Assembly (NCBI RefSeq): GCF_902362185.1
Contig: NC_044496.1
Span: 51,420,636-51,484,635, forward strand
Direction: 5' to 3'
DNA: 64,000 nt
Source: Chanos chanos
Lineage: Eukaryota; Chordata; Actinopteri; Gonorynchiformes; Chanidae
Below are positions 12,023 to 28,057 of this stretch, in pieces. Each line of letters opens with the position of its first letter. Position 1 is the first letter of the stretch. A program made the position numbers and the translations under genes. The notes under the pieces were generated by a model. It did no database searches. It saw nothing but the letters and a program-made list of their open reading frames with translations, and had not been told where the DNA came from.

Positions 12023-13618
12023 TCTTGCAGTAGTATGTGGAGTACAACATGTTTCACGTACTACATAACCCAGGAGGACCGTATGTTCCTTTAAAAAAAT
12101 GCCAAAGTACCCATGGTTCTTTGGAGCCACACGTTGGTCAGCTGACAACGTCGTTCCGAGCAGAATCAAGGGAAGTGTAGTTCTTTAGTGGGTCAAAACT
12201 TTACAACTTTTTGAATTTAAGAGGATATTTTGAAATGATGACTTCTTTGTCGTACATTTGAATCACCTTAGACTTTGTAATGTAGAAAAGAGCTGAGATG
12301 GCATATTGTGTCCTATATGTTTAAAAATCCACACACATAGGAATGATCAAGATGGCCACTGACAGACGAGTTCAAAGAAAATAAAAGCCTGAGCAGAAAG
12401 CATGTGGACTATAAACCGAGCTTTATGTGGACTATAAACCGAGACATATTGTCTTCTGTCTCTTACCAAAGATTACAGTGAAATAAAACCAGGCAGTCAT
12501 AATATCTGATAGCTTGTTGGGGGAAAAAGGGCTGAAAAACTTTTATTGTTTAGCTAACTGTAGACCTAAAAATGGGCTATATGAGCTATATGACATGGAA
12601 ACTTGTTCGTGAAATTATCCCGTGTCAGAGAAATCCTTAATCAATCAGGAAGTCTCTCTGACACAGTACAAATGTAGTTTGTATCAAAAAATAGTTTATA
12701 GCAATAAATAAATAAATAAATTCACACAGACGGTGAAACTTGGAAAATGGTATTTGTCACATATACTAAAGGCCTCAACTGGACACTGGTATAATAAGAC
12801 AAAGAAAGTGTCATTTAACACGTTACATGATGGTCCATATCAAATAGATTATTAAGATAGAAAAGAGACTTTAATAAGCCCAGTAAATTATCACATGTGC
12901 TATGACTATGAATGGTGCATAAGAAATACAGTGTATGTACACTTATTAAGGACAAGCCTTTTACTCTGCTTCCTTTCTTTCATTGCGCGCGCGTGCGTGT
13001 GTGTGTGCATGTGTCACAAGGAGGGCAGACTTGTGCATTCCTACTGTTACATCAACAAAGAGATATGTTCATCACCTTGTTGTACAACTTCACATGGATG
13101 GAGAATTATGCCGTTTATTCTAATTTATGCATTATAGGAATATCTTGAAAAATATAAGCCCGAAATGCAAGTCGTAAAAAGGAGGAGAAAAGTTAACGGA
13201 TGTATTGACAGCGGATGAGGTCTCCAAAACTGCAGACAGATTTTTATAAAATAGACTGAAGAGTGTTTGTGACTGTAGATGGCCCATAGAAAGGCCAGAT
13301 GGCAGACCTTCAAATTTGTTCAGTCATGGGAAGTACAATAATTGTAATGCAATAAATGCAATTCCGGGGGGCTAACACTGCCACCAAGTTCCAGACTTCT
13401 TTGTTGCAATTATTTAATTTTATTAAGACACCTCATGTGATGTGCACTTCTTGCACAAACGTGTCCTACTGACAGATACTTCCGGAGTGAATTATTTTAC
13501 TGTACAGTAATAATAACGTACAGAAGGGGGGAAAACGTTATTGACGAGATTTGGATTACGTGTCTAATAACGTTGCTTCTATACGTCAGTTCGTTTCGCT
13601 GAGGACTGGCGAGGTAAG
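12023..13618. other. Divergent higd2a-faf2 intergenic region
   Basis: The stretch separates two head-to-head housekeeping genes and must hold both promoters, probably close to each start codon. A 19-bp direct repeat lies at 12402-12420 and 12425-12443, and a CG/TG alternating run is at 12984-13015. No coding exon was seen. Confidence 0.5.
12402..12443. repeat. Two-copy 19-bp direct repeat
   Basis: ATGTGGACTATAAACCGAG occurs twice, separated by four bases, upstream of both higd2a and faf2. It looks like a simple local duplication; no function is visible. Confidence 0.7.
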
Positions 13619-13626
13619 ATGGCGGC
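13615..13626 (+). promoter_or_regulatory. YY1 / TISU-like element at the faf2 start codon
   Basis: TAAGATGGCGGC overlaps the faf2 start codon. It contains a full YY1 core (AAGATGGCGGC) and matches 11 of 12 positions of the TISU initiator (SAASATGGCGGC). In mammals this class couples YY1-driven transcription with initiation from very short leaders. Whether the faf2 leader is short here cannot be told from sequence. Confidence 0.6.
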
Positions 13627-16600
13627 GCCAGAGGAGCAGGAATTATCTCAGGCGCAGACCGAGAAACTCCTTCAGTTTCAGGTTGGATACATTTTTCCTT
13701 GCTCTTTTAGAAGGCTAACGAATGTTTGCATACCTGCCAACAATGTAAACAGTTTACATACTGACTGTTCGAAAATCTTCATTGGAGTTAAATTCTCTTA
13801 AAATAAGCAGCCAGCAAGTAAGCCAGCTAGCTTGCTTAGCAAGCTAATGTTGCTAAGTTATGTTGGCCAGCTAGCTAGTTATCTATTTAGTGGGCATAAA
13901 CTCTTGCTAATATAGCTAGCTGTGTCGTTTGTATACACTCCAGCTAGGGTAGCTACTATCTCAATTTTAGCTAAGCTGCATTAATGTACATGATGGCACG
14001 ACTATGATGGTTTGTAGCGAGTTGAACATGGGTATAATCCGTTTGTAGGTGATAACGTCACGTTTGACACCATTTCGCAATATCGAACCAAATATTGACA
14101 AACATGTTAAGTTATCAAATAGAACAATACACATTGGCTTACTACCAAATATCACTCAACATTCACGATTCGGTAAATGGACATGGTATATTAACCTATT
14201 TGCGAGAATACGGTTCACATTATAGTTAGGTTTGGTTACTCATCAAACTTCGTGAACACGTTAGTTAGCTGGCCAGCCTGTTAGCTAGCGTTGTTAATGC
14301 ACACATCCACCACTTGCTATGTAGCCCTTTAGTATGTTGCACGGCTAAGGTTTCGTATCGGTTTACTTTTCTTGCAGTTGATTGTCGCCGCTCCTTATGG
14401 TTCGCTTAATGGAGATGACGCTTTGATATAAGCCCATTGCCTACAATTTGTCACTCCTGATAAGCTCACTTGCTTTTGGGTCTTGCTTCTCGTATCATCT
14501 CAGCACTGCTTGACATTAGCTTGCTATTGGCAGTGTATGCTATGTTCGAAACTCAAACCGGACACAGTGATAGTCTTAGTTGATTTACTGGTTAAACACA
14601 TCAATTAAATTAGCGTTTAGTTAGAGCTTTACAGTTAAACAGATTTGTTTTAGCGTTCATGACGACAATATTATTTCCCTTGGGAACACACATTGGCAAT
14701 ATAAGTTATATAAGTTGCCGGCTGTCGTCAATGTGAAAAAGAAACCGAGCCTTTGGAGAATTCATATATGTTACTTGAGTTGGTTTATTCACGCAACCTC
14801 CCTGTGAAGATATGGAGGTATTATACTTCACAGTTGTTGGCATCTTGTGAGTTCATCAGGCTTAAAGTGAAATAACCTTTAACTATTCTTCAGAGACTTA
14901 AAAGAGTCAGTTGTCTTGCGAAGAGCTTCTATTGGGGGTGTGACTAATGATTGTCCATGTGCTCACACAGGACCTGACAGGCTTGGAGTCAATGGACCAA
15001 TGTCGGCGCACGTTAGAACAACACAATTGGAACATTGAGGTGAGATTCATTCTTTTGATTAGTGACAGCTTTTTGACAGGGCCTTCATTGTCTTTTCTTT
15101 GCTGAATTGGGATGCTTTTGACAGAGCGAATGGGTTTCATTTATCTCAATCTCTCTTGCTTTTATAGGCAGCAGTACAAGATAGACTAAATGAACAGGAA
15201 GGAGTTCCTAGTGTTTTTAACCCGCCACCCTCCAGACCTTTACAGGTCAATACAGCAGACCACAGAGTGTATAGCTATATTGTCTCAAGGCCACAGCCAA
15301 GAGTAAGTGTTTTTTTGGTTTTATTAAACAGCAAATTGTATTCGTTTTAAAAAGAACATAAGCTTTGATTTTGTTATCTCTGTTTAATATTAAGAACTGC
15401 TCAGAGAACATCTTATAACTTTGCACTTCAGCATAGTCCTCTTATTATAAAGGACTAAATTATAGTTATGGTAAAGGCTGTCATTAACATTTTGTTTCTA
15501 CTTCTGTCAGGGCTTGTTAGGTTGGAGTTACTACTTGATAATGCTCCCCTTCAGGTTTACATATTACACACTTTTGGACATCTTCAGGTAATAACGAATG
15601 TGGTGTAACAATTCATTCTTGCTTGAGATTATTAACTGTACCATGTTCAAATATTTAGACTAAGCCATTTTAATTGCTAGTTTATTCAGTGGTGCCATGC
15701 TTATACTTTGTGTGATTCTCGCTCCCCAGGTTTGCTCTGCGGTTCATTCGGCCAGACCCCAGAGGTCGTGTCACAGATCCAGTTGGAGACGTGGTGTCCT
15801 TTATTCATAGTTTTGAGGAGAAGTATGGCCGATCACATCCTGTTTTCTACCAAGGGACTTATAGTCAGGTCAGTTTGAATGGGGTTTTGTTTGTTTGTTT
15901 TTGTTTTTTGTGTGTGTGTGTGTTTTCATGTTTAGCAATTTATGCAGGGAACATAGTTATGCACACATTCACACACTGAGAACATGCAGTTTTGTGGTGA
16001 TTTAAAATTGGAAAAGAACGGATTCTTTTCAGCGAGACAGTATCAGGTCATTTAGCTCTCATTGGAAAGAAATCAGTTTGTTCTTACTACTCAAATACCT
16101 AAATTCAACATTGATTCATAATTTGTAAACAATAATTTGCTGTGTAAACAAGGTGATAATATGTATGAGGATAAGTTAGGATGTTCAGTCTTCCTGAAAA
16201 TGGATCCCCAAAAAGATCAACAATTTCCATTTTAAATTTCCACAGCACAGTCCTCTTAAGTAGGTTCAACCTCTTCTGACAACCAGCAGTGTAAATTGCT
16301 CATACTGAAAAGTCCAGCCCTAAAACGTGTGGATGAATTATCTATCTATCTATCTATCTATCTATATATCCATCTGCCCATTCATTTGTTGTCCATCAAT
16401 CGGTAAAGATTCCCTTAGTGTCTTTTTGTAAGTGTAACTTTATATCCATGAAAGGGATTCAATATTAATGGGTCAGTACTGTATGAATTTTTCAGTCCTT
16501 CATCATGCAAATGATGTACCTGTAAGACAACTACTGTCACCTAATAAATGATAAAAGTAAGGATATTTTTCCAGTAATTCATCCTCCTTTTAAAATGACA

Positions 16601-17544
16601 TATTGGTCACTAATTAACAGTTAACAGATTAGAGTTTTGTGATTGCTCTGCTGTTCTGTGTGCTGTAGCAATAATAACAGCTGTTTAGCAGCGTTGGCTT
16701 CATCTATTGTAAATGTGCTCTTTGTAATCACATTTTATGTCCTTTTCGTAGGCGCTGAATGATGCCAAACGGGAGCTGCGTTACTTGTTAGTTTACCTAC
16801 ATGGAGACGATCACCAGGACACAGATGAATTTTGCCGGTACGTCAAGTCATCGTAAAATGGCAGCATTCTTTCTCTCCTCAGCTTCCTCAGGCTTTCATG
16901 TGACGCTGTGCTCTGTTTTTTTTTTTTTTTTTTTTTATATCCCCGTTTAGAAACACGTTATGTACAGAAGAGGTTGTGAACTTCATCAATACAAGAATGC
17001 TCTTCTGGGCGTGTACCACCAGCAAACCAGAGGGATACCGAGGTACCTGGTCTCCCATTTTTGGCGCGCGCATGTTCAAAGGAATAACTTTTAGCGCAGA
17101 TAAATTACCAAAAGGTCATAGCTTCTAACTGACTTTGAATTCTGATTTGTATGGCTTGTGAAACATGCACCAAACAAAGCATTTGTTTGTGTGTGTCAGT
17201 GTCTCAAGCTTTGCGGGAGAACACATATCCCTTCTTGGCCATGATTATGCTGAAGGACCGGAGAATGACCGTGGTTGGTAGGCTGGAAGGACTGATCCAA
17301 CCAGAAGACCTAATCAACCAGCTCACTTTCATCATGGAGGCCAACCAGACATATCTGATGTCAGAGAGGCTAGAGAGGTGAGCAGTGCTTCACAGCTGGT
17401 TTCCAGCAAGCACAGGGTATATTTTGTTAGTATCAGCATGTTCCTTGGGTTGAGTGAGCTTTCCAGTAAGACGTGAACAATGAATTTTTCCAGAAGAGAG
17501 TCAAGTATGACATACCATGTGCATGACTCAGTAGAGACAGGAGT

Positions 17545-17579
<35 letters not shown>

Positions 17580-18896
17580 CCAGGGAGGAGAGGAACCAGA
17601 CCCAAGTGCTGAGACAGCAGCAGGATGAGGCCTACGAAGCTTCTCTCCGAGCAGACCAGGAGAAGGACAGGAAGAAGAGAGAGGAGCAGGAACAGAAACG
17701 CCAAGAGGAGGAGAAGGCTCGTCAGAGCATATTAGCTGAGGAAAGAAGGCGAAGGGTGAGTAACTTTGACAAATAAAAATGAGAAAAAGGATTAGAGAGC
17801 CAAGGATTTGAGATTATATGTCCAACGTGGAGCCCACTCACTCTCATTGTTCATCGTACCGGTCTGGGAAATTACTCTGTAATTACACAAATATATTCAG
17901 ACTGCAATGCAGCGGTACTGGAGGCTGTTCAGTGGCTGCTTTGTAACAGACCTAACAATGCCTTTTGATTGTGATACAGCATAACCTTGAGTGCCTCGTA
18001 ACTTTCATAATGAAGAACTACATACTAGAAACAACAACAAGGACATAGTTTCATTCAAGATATTTTTCATTACTAGGAATTGTGATTTATACCTGAACCA
18101 TAAAGCCCTACCACAGAGACACTTCTCTACAGACATTGTGGTTAAGTGAGAGAGGGTACTTACAATTGTGGCTCTTGCCCACCTTGAATGAAAGTAGTTT
18201 TGGTAACCTCTATATAAGTGCAAAATTATTTTAATAAGGGAAGGGAAGGTAAACGGATAAAGGCTTTATGAGGTGATTGTGGATAAAGCGTTACTCTGTT
18301 GCAGTCAGGAAGCTTTAAGGGCTAGAACTGTTTTACAAAAGTAATTCTGACAGTGATGTCATCTAATTATAAAACATGATGGTTTTCAGTTTGTCAGTAG
18401 CATTAGATTTAATACTCTAATATGACACCCCCCTTTTTTTTTTTTTTTTGATGTATTTTGGTTGTAGACACTTGAGGAGGAGAAGGAGCGCAAGTCTGAA
18501 TGTCTTCCTCCAGAACCAGCCATCAATGACCCAGACAGTGTCAAAATAGTGTTCAAACTGCCCAACGACACACGAGTCGAGCGGAGGTTCCTGTTTGGGC
18601 AGTCTCTAACGGTAATGGCGCTCCTCAAATTTCACAGACCTAGTTCGGGAACCATTTAAAAACTTGTTAACTGACCTTTCTTTTCTTTTCTTTTCTTTTT
18701 CTTCTGTTGCTAGGTAATATATGACTTCCTGTTTTCCTTGAAAGAAACTCCAGAGAAATTCCAAATAGTAACAAACTTCCCTCGCCGGGTCCTGCCTTGC
18801 CTGCCCACCGAAGAGCAGCCCAACCCTCCCACGTTGAAGGAAGCAGGTCTCAGTCGCTCTGAGGTTCTATTTGTGCAGGACCTGACAGACGATTGA
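13619..18896 (+). CDS. faf2: FAS-associated factor 2 (UBXD8)
   Basis: FAF2 is an ER and lipid-droplet hairpin protein that recruits p97/VCP to ubiquitinated clients in ER-associated degradation and controls lipid-droplet turnover. Eleven coding exons (13619-13681, 14971-15039, 15168-15302, 15511-15587, 15730-15868, 16752-16837, 16951-17042, 17200-17377, 17584-17755, 18468-18611, 18714-18896) give 445 residues, equal to human FAF2. Domains in order: N-terminal UBA (about 12-50, GLESMDQCRRTLEQHNWNIE); hydrophobic hairpin (about 90-118, GLLGWSYYLIMLPFRFTYYT); thioredoxin-like UAS (about 140-275, including LLVYLHGDDHQDTDEFCR and RENTYPFLAMIML); charged coiled coil (about 275-345); C-terminal UBX (about 357-440). 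The p97-binding FPR loop is intact (NFPRRVLP). All splice sites are GT-AG. Confidence 0.97.
13800..13990. repeat. GCTAGC-rich tract in faf2 intron 1
   Basis: Many overlapping AGCTAGC / GCTAGCT / CCAGCTAGC words cluster just after the first faf2 exon, with a second small cluster near 14262-14292. Similar clusters flank the first exon of cltb (about 5981-6003) and the presumed rnf44 promoter (28806-28862, 29208-29230, 29339-29352). They are not a perfect tandem repeat. Confidence 0.5.
16338..16366 (+). repeat. (TATC)n microsatellite
   Basis: A short tetranucleotide repeat within the large faf2 intron between the exons ending at 15868 and starting at 16752. Confidence 0.85.
17548..17576 (+). 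repeat. (TG)14 tract abutting the faf2 exon 9 acceptor
   Basis: A pure TG run ends seven bases before the first base of the exon at 17584 (acceptor AATCCAG), replacing a normal polypyrimidine tract. UG-rich RNA next to a 3' splice site is bound by TDP-43 and CELF proteins in known cases such as CFTR exon 9. The effect here is inference. Confidence 0.8.
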
Positions 18897-18978
18897 CCTT
18901 CAGCTGACCTCATCCTCTCGCAGCGTTTTCTTTCCTTTTTGTTTTGTTAAACAGCCATCGTGCACAAGGGATCACTGA

Positions 18979-18984
18979 AATAAA
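18979..18984 (+). terminator. faf2: Proximal poly(A) signal of faf2
   Basis: AATAAA 83 bases after the stop codon would give a very short 3' UTR. A second signal lies at 19538-19543, so alternative ends are likely. Confidence 0.5.
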
Positions 18985-19537
18985 CCTATGTTGGAAAGAA
19001 TTTAGCCCACGTCCCCTCCAGTAAGGTTCGGTAATATCAGATGAGTGCAAGGTGAACGACTATGTAAATACATTACCTAGATATTTAAAAAAAAAAAAAA
19101 AGACAACAAACAAGCCTGAAATTCACTTTACAAATGTAAATCAAAGTTGACCTTATAATGCATTTGTCATCTAATGACCAAATGAAAGTTGGTGGTGAAG
19201 TATCAGATGGGGTGTCGGCAGTTGCTGAGACAGATGAAAAAGGCCACAGTGTTGAGTTGTGGCCTTGTCTATATAGAATAGTACAAGTCTGCCCATAGTG
19301 TGCCTGTGGTAATTCATAGATGCCTGTTTCGCCCATGTACCATCTGAATGGGCTGGTCATGTAAAGATGTAATTTTCCAATTCTAAATTAAACATTTTAA
19401 AATGTTGTGGTGGTTTGATTTTGAGAATATTCTTGTTCAAGCATTTGGTAACCTTTGCATTGCAGCCTGCTGCTGGACACTGCTAACCTTGAAGCCATGT
19501 CAGTTTTAATATTTTTGTAGGTATGTGGAAAAAAAAC

Positions 19538-19543
19538 AATAAA
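19538..19543 (+). terminator. faf2: Distal poly(A) signal of faf2
   Basis: AATAAA about 640 bases after the stop, followed by TG-rich sequence. It is the last strong plus-strand signal before the convergent rnf44 3' end. Confidence 0.5.
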
Positions 19544-19815
19544 AATGTTAAACTAATATATGAGTAAAATATTTCTTTTAAAGCATATTATTGATGAAGG
19601 CTGTAAGACAATACATGTGTTTTTGGGAAGTCATCCTGTAAGGTGTGGTGTCCCAACCTGATTATAGACTGAATCCAGCAATTGTGATGTGATTACAGCT
19701 GATAAAATGTTCTCTCAATACAACAGGGAGATTTTTTTGCTGTAACTACTGATCTATGAAAGGTCTACAAAGGAACTGATGAAGTAGTCATTGTAGTATT
19801 GGTATACATCATACA

Positions 19816-19821
19816 TTTATT
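19816..19821 (-). terminator. rnf44: Poly(A) signal candidate for rnf44
   Basis: TTTATT on the plus strand gives AATAAA on the minus strand, about 275 bases from the distal faf2 signal. The two genes therefore end tail to tail with almost no spacer. Confidence 0.4.
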
Positions 19822-22108
19822 AGTGAACAACCCTCTCAAATCAGCCACAACAATTAAAAAAAATATGATTGCACTACTCATTAAAGCAGAACTAGCAACT
19901 TTCATTTAAAAAAAGTACAAATCTTAAAAATTTCAATCAGTATACAGATGTATATATAATACACTATAACTAGTTATATGTTAAATGCTACAAACAATAT
20001 GATTCCAATGGAATGAAAAATTATAGCATTAAGAACCATTTCCTATATATAATATATATTAGCTTTTTTATTTTTTTTATTTTTTTGTCTTCCAAATACA
20101 AACATGGCAAAAATGAGGTAACTGTAAATGTGCAAGTACCAAAGCAAAATATCTTCCTAACACAGAACACATGCCCCTGGCCCTGTTGGCGGGTGGGTAG
20201 TCTGAAGTTCAGGCAAGGACCCCTTGAGGCCAGGGGAGAAGAACAGTAAACAATCCACTATCCCACCACAGCAAAAATCATTGGTAAACAATCAGTGGCA
20301 TCTACGGAGCAATCAACAAATCACAAATCCTAAATTATTTTAGCTGCTTATTGGAACACAATTTTGCACCACACAAGCTGTGAGATTATTTATTAATTGG
20401 ATTACAGAAAGACTACAAGATTCTATTTTCATTATCTTTTTTGTTTGTTTGTTTTTCCGTTTTTTTTATATATATGTGTGTGTGTTTTTTTTATTATTAT
20501 TATTATTTTACTAGCACAAGTAACATTGAGGTTTTTTTAAGAGTTTGGGATATTATGAAAACTTGCTTAAAAATCTAAATAATAGTTTAAGAAGAGAGTT
20601 CCAACAAGAGAGTTCATCAACTATAATGCTCATGTTTGTCATCTGAACTGAATCTGAAAACCTTTTTTACTTTTTTCAGATAATGCTTAGTAAGGGTCAA
20701 GAGCTATCTGGCAGGTACAAGTTCTGGACTGTTTTGGTGAAAGCAGGACATGTCTAAGTCCCAGACAACACACATTTAGCAAATTTAAGGCAGATGTACT
20801 TGATCTGATCACCCGGGCAGTAAAAGAATACTATGCATTAAGTGCACATTTTGAATGTTAAAACTAGTAACAGCAAGCTTACTTAAAAGTGAAAACTACC
20901 TTGGCTTGACCCCTTATGAGTTTTCTTCCCTTGTTACAGCTGTTGACCATTTATAGGGGCTACTAGCACAGCATGCTACAAGAATACATGAGATTCATAG
21001 CAAACTATTGCATTCCCTTAAGTGACCGTAGCAACATACCTAAGATAGAACATCTAGCACCTTTTACTATATGGCTTTCGATCTAGATTTTAGGCATGAC
21101 ATAGTCAGTCAGAGGCGAAAACATAAGCACAGATATGTTACGAGCCAATCTGCCTGCATGTCACAAAATCTGTTTTCAGTCCATTTGCACTAAAGCTAAT
21201 GGTTGTAGTTATCTTACTCTTTTAGTTCATTTTTTTTTCTTAATTTCATTTGGATGTGTGCAAGTACTAGCGCAATAAAATCTTGTAGTCATTCAGTTCT
21301 ATTACAAATGTGTGCAGTACAATGCATGGCAGTTATCAGCTGAGCAGAAAGTCCCCAATCCCCAGAACCCAAAGCCAACTAGAGCTAGCTAAAAACCAGT
21401 AGGGACCTGGTCAGACATGCATGCATATTGTGCACAATTAAATAGTTCCCCACCCATTTCTAGATATCTTTCACTGAAAATACACGGTTTATTTATTTAT
21501 TTTTTTGTTTGTTTTTCTTTTTTAATCATGCAAACACCGTTAGAATAGTTTTGGAAGTGGTTTAGGTAGGATAGTGTGCCCCATGGCACTTTTCTCTTTT
21601 TTTTTTTTTTCTTTTTGACGGGATCACAACCTCTATGTATGTGTGGTTCAAGTACGAGAAACACAGAAACAAAACGTTTAACAGTTCTGAGTAACATACA
21701 CTCTGATGATTGGTTGCAGTGACACGTTGCCTCTTTTCACTCAATACAACTTCTCTATGTATCTTTTTTTTTTTTTCCTTGCATGCCGGTCTTTAAAATG
21801 GTGTAATATTCACTACTACCGTAAAAATTAAGATTATTAGTTGAATTGGTTACATTTAAAAGTATGCATGGCCTGAGGAAAACAACCAAGAAAATTCAAA
21901 TACATCCCCTTCATGGCATCACTCCCATTTAAATTGACTGTTTTCCTTTATTCTTAGATACTGAGAGGCCCTGAGTGATTTTTTTTTTCCAAACTAAAAT
22001 ATATATGCCAGTGAACAGATATGTATACATACATTAATTATCAAAATTGTGGGTTTAAGTCGTTACAATGGCTTTTTTTTTCTCTTAAACTGGCACACAT
22101 TACCAGTG

Positions 22109-22150
22109 ACTCCCATATTCTCTAACATCACTCCCATATTCTCTAACATG
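22109..22150. repeat. Two tandem copies of a 21-bp unit
   Basis: ACTCCCATATTCTCTAACAT occurs twice back to back with a period of 21 within the presumed rnf44 3' UTR. It looks like a local slippage duplication. Confidence 0.75.
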
Positions 22151-24267
22151 ACAAAGTCCCTTTACTAATGAGAGCAAGTCCATCCAATTGGTTATGGCCA
22201 CTAATCAGGGTTACAGTGAAGCAGGAACAAAATGAAGTCCTGTAACGAAAATGTCTTAAACCATGCTCAGTTTTGGAGGTCTAAGTAGAAGAGAGCTAGA
22301 GTTAACAGTGCATTACTCAAATGACCTCTCCAGCTCTATGTCTGTGATCTGAGTCCCATCTTAATCATTGTGGAACTGTTACAGTCAAATGGCACACAGG
22401 AGAAGGGTCAACTACATATAGAGGGTGTTTAAACATTCTTCTGTCTTCAAAACAAGACGATAATTTAAACCTTTCACACTGAAGCTACGCATACAATGCT
22501 TTTTTTTTTCTCTTTTATCGTTTACATCACGTTACACCATCAACATGGCCTGAGACCTGACAAGTTGCCAAAATATAACACACCATATGTATACCATGTT
22601 AGTACTCTGACCTCATCCTTCAAATTTTCTCAAGGAAGATAAAATCAATAAATAACACCATTTAAAAACTGTATACTCTTAAAACAAGTGGAACTGACAA
22701 AGGTTACCTTTAAGATTAGTAATAGGTTTGTGCTTGTCAAGGTCTTGAGAAGGCAGAGCTGAAATCTTGAAGAGTATATTGAATTTTTGGCTCACAAACA
22801 AGTAAAAGCCTGATCCTCCAAAAACAGGAGGAAATAGTCCATTCAGAACCGACACTCACTGCACATATTGCTTTCTGCAAAGTTCTCCAACCTCTTCAAT
22901 GTCATCTTGGATATTAGGGGTAAAAATCTTCCTGTCATCGCCATCAACGCAAGGGTGCAATAATGGCGAGTCACAGGTTATTCCGAGATCTGCTTCCCTC
23001 TGGTTAAGCTAGAATTCGTTGTTGTTTCTTTTTGATTTGTTTTTTTGTTGTTGTTTTTGTTTTTTTTTTCCTGTTTGTTTTTTGTTTTTTTTTTTGTTTT
23101 TGTTTTTTTTTTTACTTGTGTCTAATTGTTTAAATGTGGTGGAAATTGTTGATTAAAATATTGCTAGTCTAAAAGAACAGTCCATGCAAATCCTGCGGTG
23201 TTCTCCTGGATCTAGCCGTCATCCAAAGAGACAGCTCTGTGATGGGGCCAGATGCAGACGGTTTTGCCAGAGAGGTTTGGCGAGTGTAGAGGTTGTGGTA
23301 GTTGTGCAGTGTGGCCAGGTGATACTGGCAAGAGGCAGTGTGCTGTCCTCCTCCCTGTGTTTGCCTGGGCCAGACTGAGTGCCCTTCACCAGAGTGACCT
23401 TGGAAACTCATAAGCAATGTCCCTTGTCCTTGCCACAGAACGTGTCCTCAATGTCAATGTCTTTTTTTTTTGTTTGTTTGTTTTTTTCTCTTTGAGTGGA
23501 AAGCAAAAGGGGAGATTTCCAGTAGATGCATGTCCGTCATTTGCAGTCCTTATTTTCCCTTTCAACCTCAGGCCTCAGAGATTCATAACTTTAAACCACT
23601 GCAAGTCATACTTTCACAAAAGCATTCGCAGATAAAAAGAGCATTGGGATAGAGATATTGAAATCATCAATACATTATTGCAAAACATACATTATTAACA
23701 AGTCGCTTAGCCCATCACCTATACAAACATGCATCTATGATGGTCAAACCATTTCCTCCAAGCCAACGAACGGCTTTGCTTGGACAAACCATTGTTTAAG
23801 TCTTCTTATTACTCGTCTGATTGCACAGTTAGCCAAATCCAAGTATCATCGTGGTCCACTCCAATACTCCCACACACCACTAAAGCACAACTTGAATAAT
23901 TTGTGAAGAAAGATCAAAACAGCTAGATAATATTCAATTGTGTAAACAAATATGCCAACACAACACATATTACACATTAAATCTTTGGAATCTGCAAAAA
24001 CAAGGGCGGAAAAGAAACAGGGGTACAATTCCAGAACTCTAGGTGGCTATAGTAGGCAGTAGCTTTCATTAAACTCACACGATGATGCACAGCAGAGGTC
24101 AAACAGGTTCCATACAAAATCCAAGATTGCTTATTGTTGAGGTGGGATGGGAGTGGGCGGTTGGTTTGCGTTTGGCTTGAGAGCACAGGTCAGGTGGCAG
24201 ATGTCCCCATCGCAGAACAGACTCCAGGATTTGTGCTGCTTTCCAATGAAGGACTTAAAGCCTGGAC

Positions 24268-27964
<3,697 letters not shown>

Positions 27965-28057
27965 TTGTGACGTCGTGGGGACGAGTCACACTCAGGAGGG
28001 TTGGGTGACCAACAGTGCTGGAGGCACTTGTGTCTAATTCCACAGATTGTCTTCACT
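27965..28057 (-). other. rnf44: rnf44 5' UTR part of the first coding exon
   Basis: On the minus strand a pyrimidine-containing acceptor (GTTTTACAG) ends at 28058, and 93 bases of leader follow before the ATG at 27964. At least one noncoding exon must therefore lie farther right, most plausibly near the CG-richer segment at about 29400-29720. Confidence 0.6.

Larger units (their letters stand above)
19800..24267 (-). other. rnf44: Probable long 3' UTR of rnf44
   Basis: No coding exon of any known family is visible on either strand between the rnf44 stop (24268) and a minus-strand AATAAA at 19821-19816, so a UTR of up to about 4.4 kb is inferred. It has many T-runs on the plus strand (A-runs in the mRNA), notably 23030-23115, and a tandem duplication of about 21 bp at 22109-22150. 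Earlier poly(A) sites may also be used. The true end is not established. Confidence 0.45.
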
